Below are positions 50,255 through 57,920 of a stretch of 64,000 nucleotides of DNA, one piece after another. A program made the translations under genes and the position numbers. The stretch covers positions 248,001 through 312,000 of the forward strand of contig NZ_SRMB01000004.1 of the NCBI RefSeq assembly GCF_004745645.1, read 5' to 3'. Within the stretch, counting starts at the first letter, position 1, and each line of letters opens with the position of its first letter. The notes beneath the pieces are model-generated. The model was not told the DNA's origin and did not search any database. It was given only the letters and a program-made list of their open reading frames with translations. Source of the stretch: Hymenobacter metallicola (GTDB taxonomy: Bacteria; Bacteroidota; Bacteroidia; Cytophagales; Hymenobacteraceae).

Positions 50255-50288
50255 TTTATTTGCGCAAACGTTGCCGGGAACGTTGCCA
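50255..50288 (-). promoter_or_regulatory. LacI-type double operator, copy 1 (acetylesterase row)
   Basis: Contains AACGTTGCCGGGAACGTT (50267-50284): two AACGTT palindromes 12 nt apart, embedded in GCAAACGTT and AACGTTGCC. The 34-bp stretch equals the one at 61437-61470 in 31 positions (hand count), in the same orientation to the downstream genes. LacI-family regulators bind palindromes with a central CG of this kind. Confidence 0.65.
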
Positions 50289-50312
50289 CAGAGCGACGCT
50301 ACTGTTCCCTAC

Positions 50313-50348
50313 AAAAAAAGGCCGCTGCACTTTAGTACAGCCGCCTTT
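50313..50348 (-). terminator. Terminator of the symporter gene
   Basis: AAAGGCCGCTG and CAGCCGCCTTT pair with one mismatch. On the minus strand seven T follow. Confidence 0.8.
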
Positions 50349-50381
50349 CCCTTATTGATGAGGAACTTCCTCCTACTCAGC

Positions 50382-52064
50382 TTACCAGTAAATGGTGTAA
50401 AGCGCCGTCAGGAGCACGGCAATGACCATGGCGCCGATGGTGAAGCTGCGCTGGGGCTTGAACATGCTGGCATCTACTTCCAGACCTTTGGCTACCACGC
50501 CGCGGCTGGTTTCAAACAAGCTGATGATGACCATCACGATGATGCAGATGACGAACACGAAGCCCATCCGGTCGAGGAAGGGAATTTCGTAGACGCCGGC
50601 CTGGCTTTTCACCGCGAAGCCCAGGGGTGCCAGGAACGAAAGGTCCATGATGCCGGGCAGGAACTTGAACAGGATGGAGAGCAAAAAGCCGCCGATGGTG
50701 GCAAACAGGGCCGCATTGGACGTCGTTTTCTTCCAGAAGAAGCCCAGGATAAACATGGCGAAAATGCCCGGCGACACGAAGCCGGTGTACTCCTGAATGT
50801 ACTGGAAGCCGCCCTTCTTGTCGATGCCCAGGTGGGGGGCAATCAGCACACCCAGAATCATGGCTACGACTACGGCAATCTTGCCGACGGCCACCAGTTT
50901 CTTCTCCGAAGCCTCGGTGTTCAGGACTTTCTTGTAGATGTCGAGGGTGAAGATGGTGGCAATGGAGTTGGCCTTACCGGCCAGGGAGGCTACCACGGCG
51001 GCCGTCAGAGCCGCAAACGACAACCCTTTCAGGCCCACGGGCAGAATGTTGAGCAGCACGGGGTAAGCGCGGTCGGGGTTTACTTCGCCGTCCTGCATCA
51101 TCTCAGGCCCGAAGATATCCTGCTTGAAGAGTACGTAGGCGGCAATGCCGGGCAGCACCACAATGATGGGCATGAGCAGCTTGAGGAAGGCGGCAAACAA
51201 AATACCGGAGCGGGCCGTGGGCAGATCAGCCCCGAGGGCGCGCTGGGTGATGTACTGGTTGCAGCCCCAATAGTTCAGGTTCACAATCCACATGCCGCCG
51301 AGGAGCACCGTGAGGCCCGGTAAGTCGATGAAGTTGGGGTTATCCTGCTTGAAAATCATCTGGAAGTGGTCGGCGGCCTGGTCCTGCATCAGCTTGAAGC
51401 CGCTGATGACGCCCGACTGGCCGTAGTGGTCGGCCACCATGTCGAGGGCCAGGTAGGTGGTAGCCAGGCCGCCCAGAATCAGGAAGAACACCTGAATGAC
51501 GTCCGTAAAGCCGATTACCTTCATACCGCCCAGGGTGATAATGACGGCAAACACGGCCAGGGCGTACATACAGAACGTCAGGTTCAGGCCAGCAATACTG
51601 CTGATGGCAATGGCGCCCAGGTACAGAATCGAGGTCAGGTTGACGACTACGTAGAGCATGAGCCAGAAAATGGCCATAATCATGGCCACGGTGCCGTTGT
51701 AGCGCTGGTGCAGAAACTGGGGCATCGTGAAGATGTGGTTCTTCAGGTACACCGGAATAAAGAACACGGCTACGATGATGAGCGTCAGGGCGGCCATCCA
51801 CTCGTAAGTGGCAATGGCCAGGCCCATCTTGAAGCCCGAGCCCGACATGCCCACGAACTGCTCGGCCGAAATGTTGGAGGCAATGAGCGAGGAGCCGATA
51901 GCCCACCAGGTCAGGGACCCTTCGGCCAGGAAGTAGTCTTTGGAGTCGCCCTCCATCGTGCCGTCGTGGCCGGTTTTGCGGCGGTAGATCCAGATGCCGT
52001 ATCCCGATACGATCAGGAAATAGACAAAGAATACAATGTAATCTAAGGTGGCGAGTTGATTCAT
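50382..52064 (-). CDS. Sodium/solute symporter (SSS family, SglT-like)
   Basis: 560 residues with about 14 membrane segments. Typical stretches: 'LDYIVFFVYFLIVSGYGIWI', 'YFLAEGSLTWWAIGSSLIASNISAEQFVGMSG' (Na-binding segment 1), 'WMAALTLIIVAVFFIPVYL', 'NYWGCNQYITQRALGA', 'GLSFAALTAAVVASLAGKANSIATIFTLDIYK' (Na-binding segment 8). The build is that of the sodium/glucose-galactose transporter group (SglT). Given the context it probably takes up galacturonate or a neutral pectin sugar, but specificity cannot be read from the sequence. Confidence 0.93.
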   Translation of the reverse strand: MNQLATLDYIVFFVYFLIVSGYGIWIYRRKTGHDGTMEGDSKDYFLAEGSLTWWAIGSSLIASNISAEQFVGMSGSGFKMGLAIATYEWMAALTLIIVAVFFIPVYLKNHIFTMPQFLHQRYNGTVAMIMAIFWLMLYVVVNLTSILYLGAIAISSIAGLNLTFCMYALAVFAVIITLGGMKVIGFTDVIQVFFLILGGLATTYLALDMVADHYGQSGVISGFKLMQDQAADHFQMIFKQDNPNFIDLPGLTVLLGGMWIVNLNYWGCNQYITQRALGADLPTARSGILFAAFLKLLMPIIVVLPGIAAYVLFKQDIFGPEMMQDGEVNPDRAYPVLLNILPVGLKGLSFAALTAAVVASLAGKANSIATIFTLDIYKKVLNTEASEKKLVAVGKIAVVVAMILGVLIAPHLGIDKKGGFQYIQEYTGFVSPGIFAMFILGFFWKKTTSNAALFATIGGFLLSILFKFLPGIMDLSFLAPLGFAVKSQAGVYEIPFLDRMGFVFVICIIVMVIISLFETSRGVVAKGLEVDASMFKPQRSFTIGAMVIAVLLTALYTIYW

Positions 52065-52181
52065 TGAAACAGAGAAAGAGTAGGGAATTCGAGGTGGAGC
52101 ACGGGGCCGGGTTCAGCAGCGCCGGAAAAGGTTGGCTAAAGCTAACGTCACGGACCCTGAGTTTCACCCTTGGAACCCTAA

Positions 52182-52244
52182 ATAAAGGGGTTAAAACTGG
52201 TTTACTCCCTTTATCAGCCCAGAAAACCTACCGCAACCGTTTGC
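52182..52244 (-). promoter_or_regulatory. Symmetric sites upstream of the symporter gene
   Basis: ATAAAGGG (52182-52189) and CCCTTTAT (52207-52214) flank an imperfectly symmetric 17-nt core. About 20 nt away, GCAACCGTTTGC (52233-52244) is 10 of 12 symmetric and resembles the half pattern of the AACGTT operators. Both are in the 232-nt gap before the ATG. Confidence 0.45.
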
Positions 52245-52296
52245 ATAGAACCGCCTTTTGCGTACGTCGTCACCGCTGCGCTACAGCGGAGTCCGA

Positions 52297-54297
52297 TCAG
52301 GGGGCAGGCGTCGCTAGGAGGCGCTGCGGCCCCAAGGCGGCAGCCAGGTCGGGCAAATCGTAGTGGGCCAGCACGCCGGGCACAACCACCGAATACCAGT
52401 CTTTGCCGGTAGGCTGCTCCAGGATCTGGTGAAACGAAGTGACAGGAGAGCTTACCCATACCTTGGCAATGGCCGGCGCCAGCACCGCCGCGTGCAGGGC
52501 CACGGGCGCGGCCTGGCCCGTCGCGCAGAGCTCAACGGCCGCCGTTTGCAGGCGCGGCTCCTGCTGCATAAAGCCCAGCAGCATGAATACGTCGACTACG
52601 CGCTGGCCCAGTAAGGGCTGGCCCACGTGCAGAGCCGTCAGGGCGTTGCGGTACTCGCGGTTGTAGTATTTCTTGTCGTTGAACTGCTCCGGGTCGGCCG
52701 ATTCGCCCAGGCCCCGCAGGTCGGCGAGCAGCACGGCGTAGTTCCGTTGTAAGTAGCCCGTCAGCAGCGCGGTGCTGTCGGCCAGGGTACGCTTGCCTTG
52801 CTCGGGCAGCCAGAGCACCACTTTGGTCACGGGGGCGTCGCCGGCGGGCCAGGCCAGCAGCGCGGGCAGCGGCACCTGACCTTGGCGCCGGATAATGAGC
52901 TTACGGAGCGGCGTACCGTCTTTGGCCGCCACGATTTCCTTCCACTCCACCGCTACCGGGGCCGCGAGCTGCGTGGGCAGGCCGAGCTGCTGACGAATCA
53001 GGGCGGGCAGGTCGGGGGTGGAATGTTGGCGGCGCTGCCGGGTTAGGTCGGCGGCCAAGTTTAGGTTGCGCTGCGGAATCAGCATTTCGTCTTTAAAAGC
53101 GGTGGCGACCTGCCCCGTGCGGGTACACCACAGCTCCTCGGGTTTCAGCGTGGCCAAGCTTCCCTCCTGCACCGGTCGGGGGTCGTTGTAGAGCCACCGA
53201 CGGAACCACTGCACGGCCGCCTCGCGCTTGGGCTGGGAAATACCGTGGCCGTCGTCGTAGGTGAAAAGGCTGATTTTCTCCGGCTGGCCCAACCGCTGGT
53301 ACACTTGGCGCAGCTGGGTGTAGGTTTCCTGAATGATGTTGTAGTCCACAAAATCAAAGCGACCGGCCAGGATTTGCAGGGGCTTGGGCGCAAACATGAT
53401 GGGCCAGTCGGCCACGTCGAGGCGGGCCCGGCCGGCGCCGGGAATCATCACGCAGCCGTCGGCAGGACCCGTTAGCTCCAGCACCCGCTCGCCACTGGCC
53501 ACGTAGCTGCACAGGGCGGCTACCTTCACCCGCTCGTCGAAGCCCATAAAATAAGCCGTTTGCGTCGCTCCGCCCGAGTTGCCCAACGCCCCAATTCGCT
53601 CGGCATCCACTTCCGGACGCGTAAGCAAATAATCCAGGCCGCGCACGTTGTCCCAGAGCTCATCGGCTACGCTGCTCGTCCCCAGCAGGCTCGATTCGGC
53701 GTTCAGCAGCGTGTGCTCGGTGGTGCCGCCGCGGGTCAGGGGCTTGCCCGTTGCATCCACCAGCTGGTACCGCTCCCCCTGGGAAATCGGGTCGATAACG
53801 AAGACTACAAAGCCGTTTTTGGCGAAGAGAATGGCGGTTTTCTGGTACGACTCGGTGGCTTTGGATTCGGCCTCGTGCCCACAGAAGAGCAGTACTCCCG
53901 GTAGCCGGCCCTTCGCTCCCTCGGGCACGTACAGGTTGGCCGTGACGTGGTGGCGGGGCGTACTTTCGTACACAACTTTCTCAATGCGGTACCCGTCGCG
54001 CGGCAGTTTACCGGTAATGCGGGCCTTCAGCGCCGTTTTGGCCGGCAGCGGCCCCAGCAGCTGGCGGAAGCGCGCCCGGGCCGAGTCCCGGTAAGCCAGC
54101 ACGCCAGCCTCCGACTGCAGGGCCTGCGTCAGGGAAGCCCGGCGCGCATCATACTGCTGGTGTACCTGCTGCAGAAGTGCCGTATTGAGCGAGACGTTGG
54201 CCTTCCACTCCAGCACATCGTACGGCTTCTGAGCCTGGGCCAGGCTTACGCTCAGCAGCCCCAAAAGCAGCAGGAAGAAGTGTTTCAGATTCCGCAT
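52297..54297 (-). CDS. Two-domain alpha/beta hydrolase, probable carbohydrate esterase
   Basis: 666 residues. Signal peptide about 1-22. The first domain (about 90-390) is an acetylxylan-esterase-type alpha/beta hydrolase: 'LPGVLLFCGHEAESKATESY', nucleophile elbow 'IGALGNSGGATQTAYFMG' (Ser), acid around 'QILAGRFDFVDY' and His in 'TYDDGHGISQPKREAA'. The second domain (about 465-666) repeats the fold but the elbow reads 'VELCATGQAAPVALHA' without a Ser, so it is probably inactive and binding or structural. Such proteins in pectin and xylan loci remove acetyl or methyl groups. Start: the ATG before RNLKHFFLLL. Confidence 0.85.
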   Translation of the reverse strand: MRNLKHFFLLLLGLLSVSLAQAQKPYDVLEWKANVSLNTALLQQVHQQYDARRASLTQALQSEAGVLAYRDSARARFRQLLGPLPAKTALKARITGKLPRDGYRIEKVVYESTPRHHVTANLYVPEGAKGRLPGVLLFCGHEAESKATESYQKTAILFAKNGFVVFVIDPISQGERYQLVDATGKPLTRGGTTEHTLLNAESSLLGTSSVADELWDNVRGLDYLLTRPEVDAERIGALGNSGGATQTAYFMGFDERVKVAALCSYVASGERVLELTGPADGCVMIPGAGRARLDVADWPIMFAPKPLQILAGRFDFVDYNIIQETYTQLRQVYQRLGQPEKISLFTYDDGHGISQPKREAAVQWFRRWLYNDPRPVQEGSLATLKPEELWCTRTGQVATAFKDEMLIPQRNLNLAADLTRQRRQHSTPDLPALIRQQLGLPTQLAAPVAVEWKEIVAAKDGTPLRKLIIRRQGQVPLPALLAWPAGDAPVTKVVLWLPEQGKRTLADSTALLTGYLQRNYAVLLADLRGLGESADPEQFNDKKYYNREYRNALTALHVGQPLLGQRVVDVFMLLGFMQQEPRLQTAAVELCATGQAAPVALHAAVLAPAIAKVWVSSPVTSFHQILEQPTGKDWYSVVVPGVLAHYDLPDLAAALGPQRLLATPAP

Positions 54298-54338
54298 TCG
54301 TACGGATTGTTTTGAGTCAGAAAGGGTAATACAACTGC

Positions 54339-54374
54339 AAAAAGCCTGGGCAGACACTTCTACCCAGGCCTTTC
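54339..54374 (-). terminator. Terminator after tagaturonate reductase gene
   Basis: Arms GCCTGGG (54344-54350) and CCCAGGC (54363-54369). On the minus strand the stem is followed by five T. It separates this transcript from the esterase gene. Confidence 0.75.
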
Positions 54375-54444
54375 GCACTTAGTACAGGTTCCCCGGGCCA
54401 ACTACTCCGCGGCTTAATAGCGGGAGCCAGCCATGGGCAAGAGG

Positions 54445-55965
54445 TTAAGCCGAAACCTGGGCGCCTACGTGGCTGACCACGGTGGCATATACGCCCTGGT
54501 CCAGCATGAGCTGCAATTGCCCGGCTACCTGCGCGGCAAAACCCGGCAGCGTGGTCAGGTCATGGCTCCACAGGCTCTGATTGCGCAGTACCGTGTTGGT
54601 CAGCTCGGCAGCGTCGAGGCGCTGCCAGAGGTCGGCAAAGTAGGCGGCCTTTTCGTCCTGAATCGGATAGGCCTGCCCGTTGAGCTCTCCGTACCAGGTA
54701 TGGTCTTGCTCGTGGGTGCCGCGCATAAACAGCAGGTAAGCCGCAAAACCCACGGCCGCGCACTGGGGCACCTGCCGATGCCGCTCGAAATAGTGCACCA
54801 AGGTAGCCACGGCCCGCATTTGCAGCTTGGCCGAATAATTCAGCGTGATGCCCAGCCAGCGGTGCTCAATATAGGGGTTGCGGAACCGGTCGAGCACCTG
54901 ATGGCCAAACTCGCGCGACACCGCCTCGGCTACCGGGTAGGGAATGCCCGCGCGCAGGTTGTCCTGCATCAGGTGAGTAATAAAGCGGCTCAGCGCCTCG
55001 TCTTCCATAGCCGCCCGCACCGTATCGAAGCCACTGAGGAAGGCCAGCCCGCAGCTCAGGGTATGGGCCCCGTTGAGCATGCGCAGCTTTAATTCCCGGA
55101 ACTGCTGGATATCGGGTTGCACGACGACACCCTTGTCGGCCTGTTCGAAGGCCAGCACCTGCCTCACGTGGTCGTCGCCCTCAATGGCCCAGAGGCGGTA
55201 GACTTCCGACATCGTGAGCAGATCGTCGTTGTAGCCCAGCTCGGCCTCCAGGGCAGCTTGCATGGCAGCATCGGGGCGGCCCGGCACGATGCGGTCCACC
55301 AACGAATTACAGCAGGTATTGGCCGTCTCGAGCCAGTCGATAAACTCGGCTTCCAGCTCGTTGCGGTGGGCAAGCTCCAGCAGAATAGCTTCGAGCTTGC
55401 GGCCGTTGTCCGGAATCAGCTCGGTGGGTACAATCACCAGGCCTTTGGTCGGGTCGCCGCCGAAGGCCTGCCAGCGCGCGTAGAGCACGGCCAGCAGCTT
55501 GCCCGGAAACGACTGGGGCGGCGTCCGGCGAATATCGTCGGCGACCAGCTGAATGCCGACTTCGGTGGTGTTGGAAATGACGACGGCCAAATCGGGGCTC
55601 TGAGCGAAACGCAGTACTTCCGCCCACTGACTTTTGGCTGACAACACCCGGCTGATAGCCGAGCTGACCACGTTTTCCTCAATCTGTTGGCCGTCCTCAA
55701 TACCGCGGATGCAGAGCGTGTAGAGCCCGTCCTGGCGCGTGAAAGCCGTAATGTCGCCCCCGTCGGTTGACTTCACCACCACAATGCGGCCGTTGAAGAT
55801 GCCCTGCCGGTTAGCTTTGTCGATGAGGTAATCGGGCAGGCCCCGCAGCAGCACGCCGGTGCCAAACTGCAGCACTTTTTCGGGCAGGGCCAGATGAGCC
55901 GCTTCGGGTAGGGCCACGGGCGCCGTGCCCAAGCCAGCCAGAGTGTTTGTAGATAATTCTTTCAT
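54445..55965 (-). CDS. uxaB: Tagaturonate reductase (altronate oxidoreductase)
   Basis: 506 residues. Reduces D-tagaturonate to D-altronate with NADH in the isomerase route of galacturonate breakdown. NAD-binding start 'PEKVLQFGTGVLLRGLPDYL', then 'VVVKSTDGGDITAFTRQDGLYT' and 'VISNTTEVGIQL'. The catalytic mannitol-dehydrogenase-like C-terminal part has 'RMLNGAHTLSCGLAFLSGFD' (Asn-Gly-x-His) and 'FRNPYIEHRWLGITLNYSAKLQMR'. Length fits the family. It follows susD with a hairpin between, in the pectin locus; the partner uxaA and uxaC genes are not in the window. Confidence 0.95.
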   Translation of the reverse strand: MKELSTNTLAGLGTAPVALPEAAHLALPEKVLQFGTGVLLRGLPDYLIDKANRQGIFNGRIVVVKSTDGGDITAFTRQDGLYTLCIRGIEDGQQIEENVVSSAISRVLSAKSQWAEVLRFAQSPDLAVVISNTTEVGIQLVADDIRRTPPQSFPGKLLAVLYARWQAFGGDPTKGLVIVPTELIPDNGRKLEAILLELAHRNELEAEFIDWLETANTCCNSLVDRIVPGRPDAAMQAALEAELGYNDDLLTMSEVYRLWAIEGDDHVRQVLAFEQADKGVVVQPDIQQFRELKLRMLNGAHTLSCGLAFLSGFDTVRAAMEDEALSRFITHLMQDNLRAGIPYPVAEAVSREFGHQVLDRFRNPYIEHRWLGITLNYSAKLQMRAVATLVHYFERHRQVPQCAAVGFAAYLLFMRGTHEQDHTWYGELNGQAYPIQDEKAAYFADLWQRLDAAELTNTVLRNQSLWSHDLTTLPGFAAQVAGQLQLMLDQGVYATVVSHVGAQVSA

Positions 55966-56042
55966 GATCAGCGGATCATATACAGTGGTGGTCCTTCTCT
56001 CCTATTCTTCCTGCCGCCCGCGGCAAACTGCGCAGAACCAAA

Positions 56043-56085
56043 CATCCTCGGCAACGACCTCTAAGCGGGGCGGTTGCCGAGGATG
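56043..56085 (-). promoter_or_regulatory. 13-bp hairpin between susD and uxaB
   Basis: CATCCTCGGCAAC and GTTGCCGAGGATG are perfect inverted repeats with a 17-nt loop, 30 nt after the susD stop and 78 nt before the uxaB ATG. There is no T-run, so it is more likely an mRNA-stabilising or processing structure than a full terminator. Confidence 0.6.
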
Positions 56086-56114
56086 AACGGGTTCCGGTCA
56101 GGCGCAGCGGCCGG

Positions 56115-57899
56115 TTAGTTATAGCCCGGGTTCTGCACCAGGCGGTTATTGGTGTTGAGCGACGTAGCAGGAATGGGCAGCAGCTGCCGCGTGGTCACGT
56201 AACCGGAGGCAATGTCGGCTACGCGGGCCTCGGTGATGGCCGAGCGCCAGGCTACGGCCGTCGCACCCGCCGGGGCCGTAGTCGGGGCCGGCCGGTAGAA
56301 CGAACGCACAAACTTGATCTGCCCGTTGGTTACGGTGTAGTACATCGTCAGCGGAATGTTGGCGTACGGGCTGGCGGGGGTTTTGTCGGCCAACCAGGCC
56401 CGCAGGGTTTTCTTGGCCTCGTCGAGCTTGGGACCCAGCAGGTTCCAGCGAATCAGGTCATACTTGCGGATGCCTTCGCCGCCAAACTCCAGGAACCGCT
56501 CGTTCTGCAGGAAGGTAAAGAAGGTGGCCTGGTCGGCGGGAGCTTTGCCGGCTGCCGTAGCATTGCCCCGGAAGGCGCGCAGCCGCACTTCCATCAGGGC
56601 TTGCGTGGCCGATACCCCTTTGAAGGTAGCCGTAGGGCCGGCCAGCTCGTTCTGCGCCTCGGCAAACATCAGCAGCACGTCGGCGAAGCGAATCAGGGGC
56701 CAGTTGTAGCCCAGGCTTTGCACCGAAGCACCCGATACCAGCGGGCTGCGCCAGTCGCGGCGGAACTTGCCGTCGTAGATGGTGAGCAGGTTGGTGGCCT
56801 TCTGCGCGTCGTTCGATTCGATGGTGTAGGGCGCCAGCGTCACGTCGCGGCGCACATCCAGGGAGTCGAAGGCGTAGAAGTAGGTAGGCAGGGCCGTAAT
56901 GGCACCGCTCGAGGCGCCGTACTTCGGCGAGGCGTTGATGCGGGGACCGTTGTAGTAGCCCAGCTTGCTGTCGGAAGCGGCGCTGGCCCCACCCATGCCC
57001 ACTTCGAAGATGATTTCGCGGTTGGCGTCGCGGCGCAGCTCGTTGATGCTGCGGAAGGTTTCTTCGTAGCTGCTGTTCAGGTTGTGCTGGGCGCGCTGAG
57101 CCATCAGCTCCTGGCACTCTACCCGCACCGTGTCGTAAAACTGACGGTAATCAGGGGCCCGCTCCACTACGCCCGACTGGCTGAGCGAGTAGCCAGCCCG
57201 GTAGAGGGCAATGCGGGCCCGCAGGGCTTTCACGGCGCCTTTGGTGATGCGCTCATCGGCGGTTACGGCCGTGCGCCACGGCACTACTTTGGCGGCCTCG
57301 TCGAGGTCGGCCAGCAGCCGGTCGTAGATCTTGTAGCGGTTTTCGCGGGGAATGTTGAAATCCTGACCGGTTACGGAAGGCTCGAACTGGGCGGGTACAT
57401 CGCCCCAGTTGCGAATCAGCTCGAAGTAGTACTGAGCCCGCAGCGTGAGGGCCTCGCCGTAGAGACGCTTGACGGCGGCCATATCGGCCCCGCCCTGAAA
57501 CTGGGCCATCTGCGGAATGTTCTTGATGCAGATGTTGGCGCGCTCTACGCCCTGGTACAAGGTGTTCCAAGGGTTTTGCACCTCGGCGTTGGTTGCTACC
57601 GAGGAGTAGCGGGCAATGCCGCGGCGGCCGGTGCCGGCATCGTTGCCGCCCTGGCTGCTTTGCATCTCATCCGAGTCGAAAGGGAAGAAGCTGCTGAGAC
57701 GGTTGCCGTAGCCCGCATCGCCCGACATGGGGTCGTAGGCGCCCATTACGGCGCTGGTGGCCCCACTAACGGTGCTGAACACCTGCTCGGTGGTATCAAA
57801 CGAGTTGGGTTCGATTTCCAGAAAATCTTTGCAGGACATCACGCCCGTCAGACAAACGATGCCAAGAGCTGCTATGGTAGGACGAAATATGCGTTTCAT
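56115..57899 (-). CDS. SusD/RagB family outer-membrane lipoprotein
   Basis: 594 residues. Surface lid and glycan-binding partner of the SusC channel. Lipoprotein signal 'IAALGIVCLTGVMSCKDFLE' with lipobox MSC, followed by the SusD start 'LEIEPNSFDTTEQVFSTVSG'. Helical TPR-like region about 90-330; the C-terminal part 'FGGEGIRKYDLIRWNLLGPKL' and 'LLPIPATSLNTNNRLVQNPGYN' are hallmark pieces. Start: the ATG before KRIFRPTIAAL. It lies 21 nt after the SusC gene in the same operon. Together they import pectin-derived oligosaccharides. Confidence 0.96.
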   Translation of the reverse strand: MKRIFRPTIAALGIVCLTGVMSCKDFLEIEPNSFDTTEQVFSTVSGATSAVMGAYDPMSGDAGYGNRLSSFFPFDSDEMQSSQGGNDAGTGRRGIARYSSVATNAEVQNPWNTLYQGVERANICIKNIPQMAQFQGGADMAAVKRLYGEALTLRAQYYFELIRNWGDVPAQFEPSVTGQDFNIPRENRYKIYDRLLADLDEAAKVVPWRTAVTADERITKGAVKALRARIALYRAGYSLSQSGVVERAPDYRQFYDTVRVECQELMAQRAQHNLNSSYEETFRSINELRRDANREIIFEVGMGGASAASDSKLGYYNGPRINASPKYGASSGAITALPTYFYAFDSLDVRRDVTLAPYTIESNDAQKATNLLTIYDGKFRRDWRSPLVSGASVQSLGYNWPLIRFADVLLMFAEAQNELAGPTATFKGVSATQALMEVRLRAFRGNATAAGKAPADQATFFTFLQNERFLEFGGEGIRKYDLIRWNLLGPKLDEAKKTLRAWLADKTPASPYANIPLTMYYTVTNGQIKFVRSFYRPAPTTAPAGATAVAWRSAITEARVADIASGYVTTRQLLPIPATSLNTNNRLVQNPGYN

Positions 57900-57920
57900 G
57901 GTGGGAAGCCGTTGCAACTA

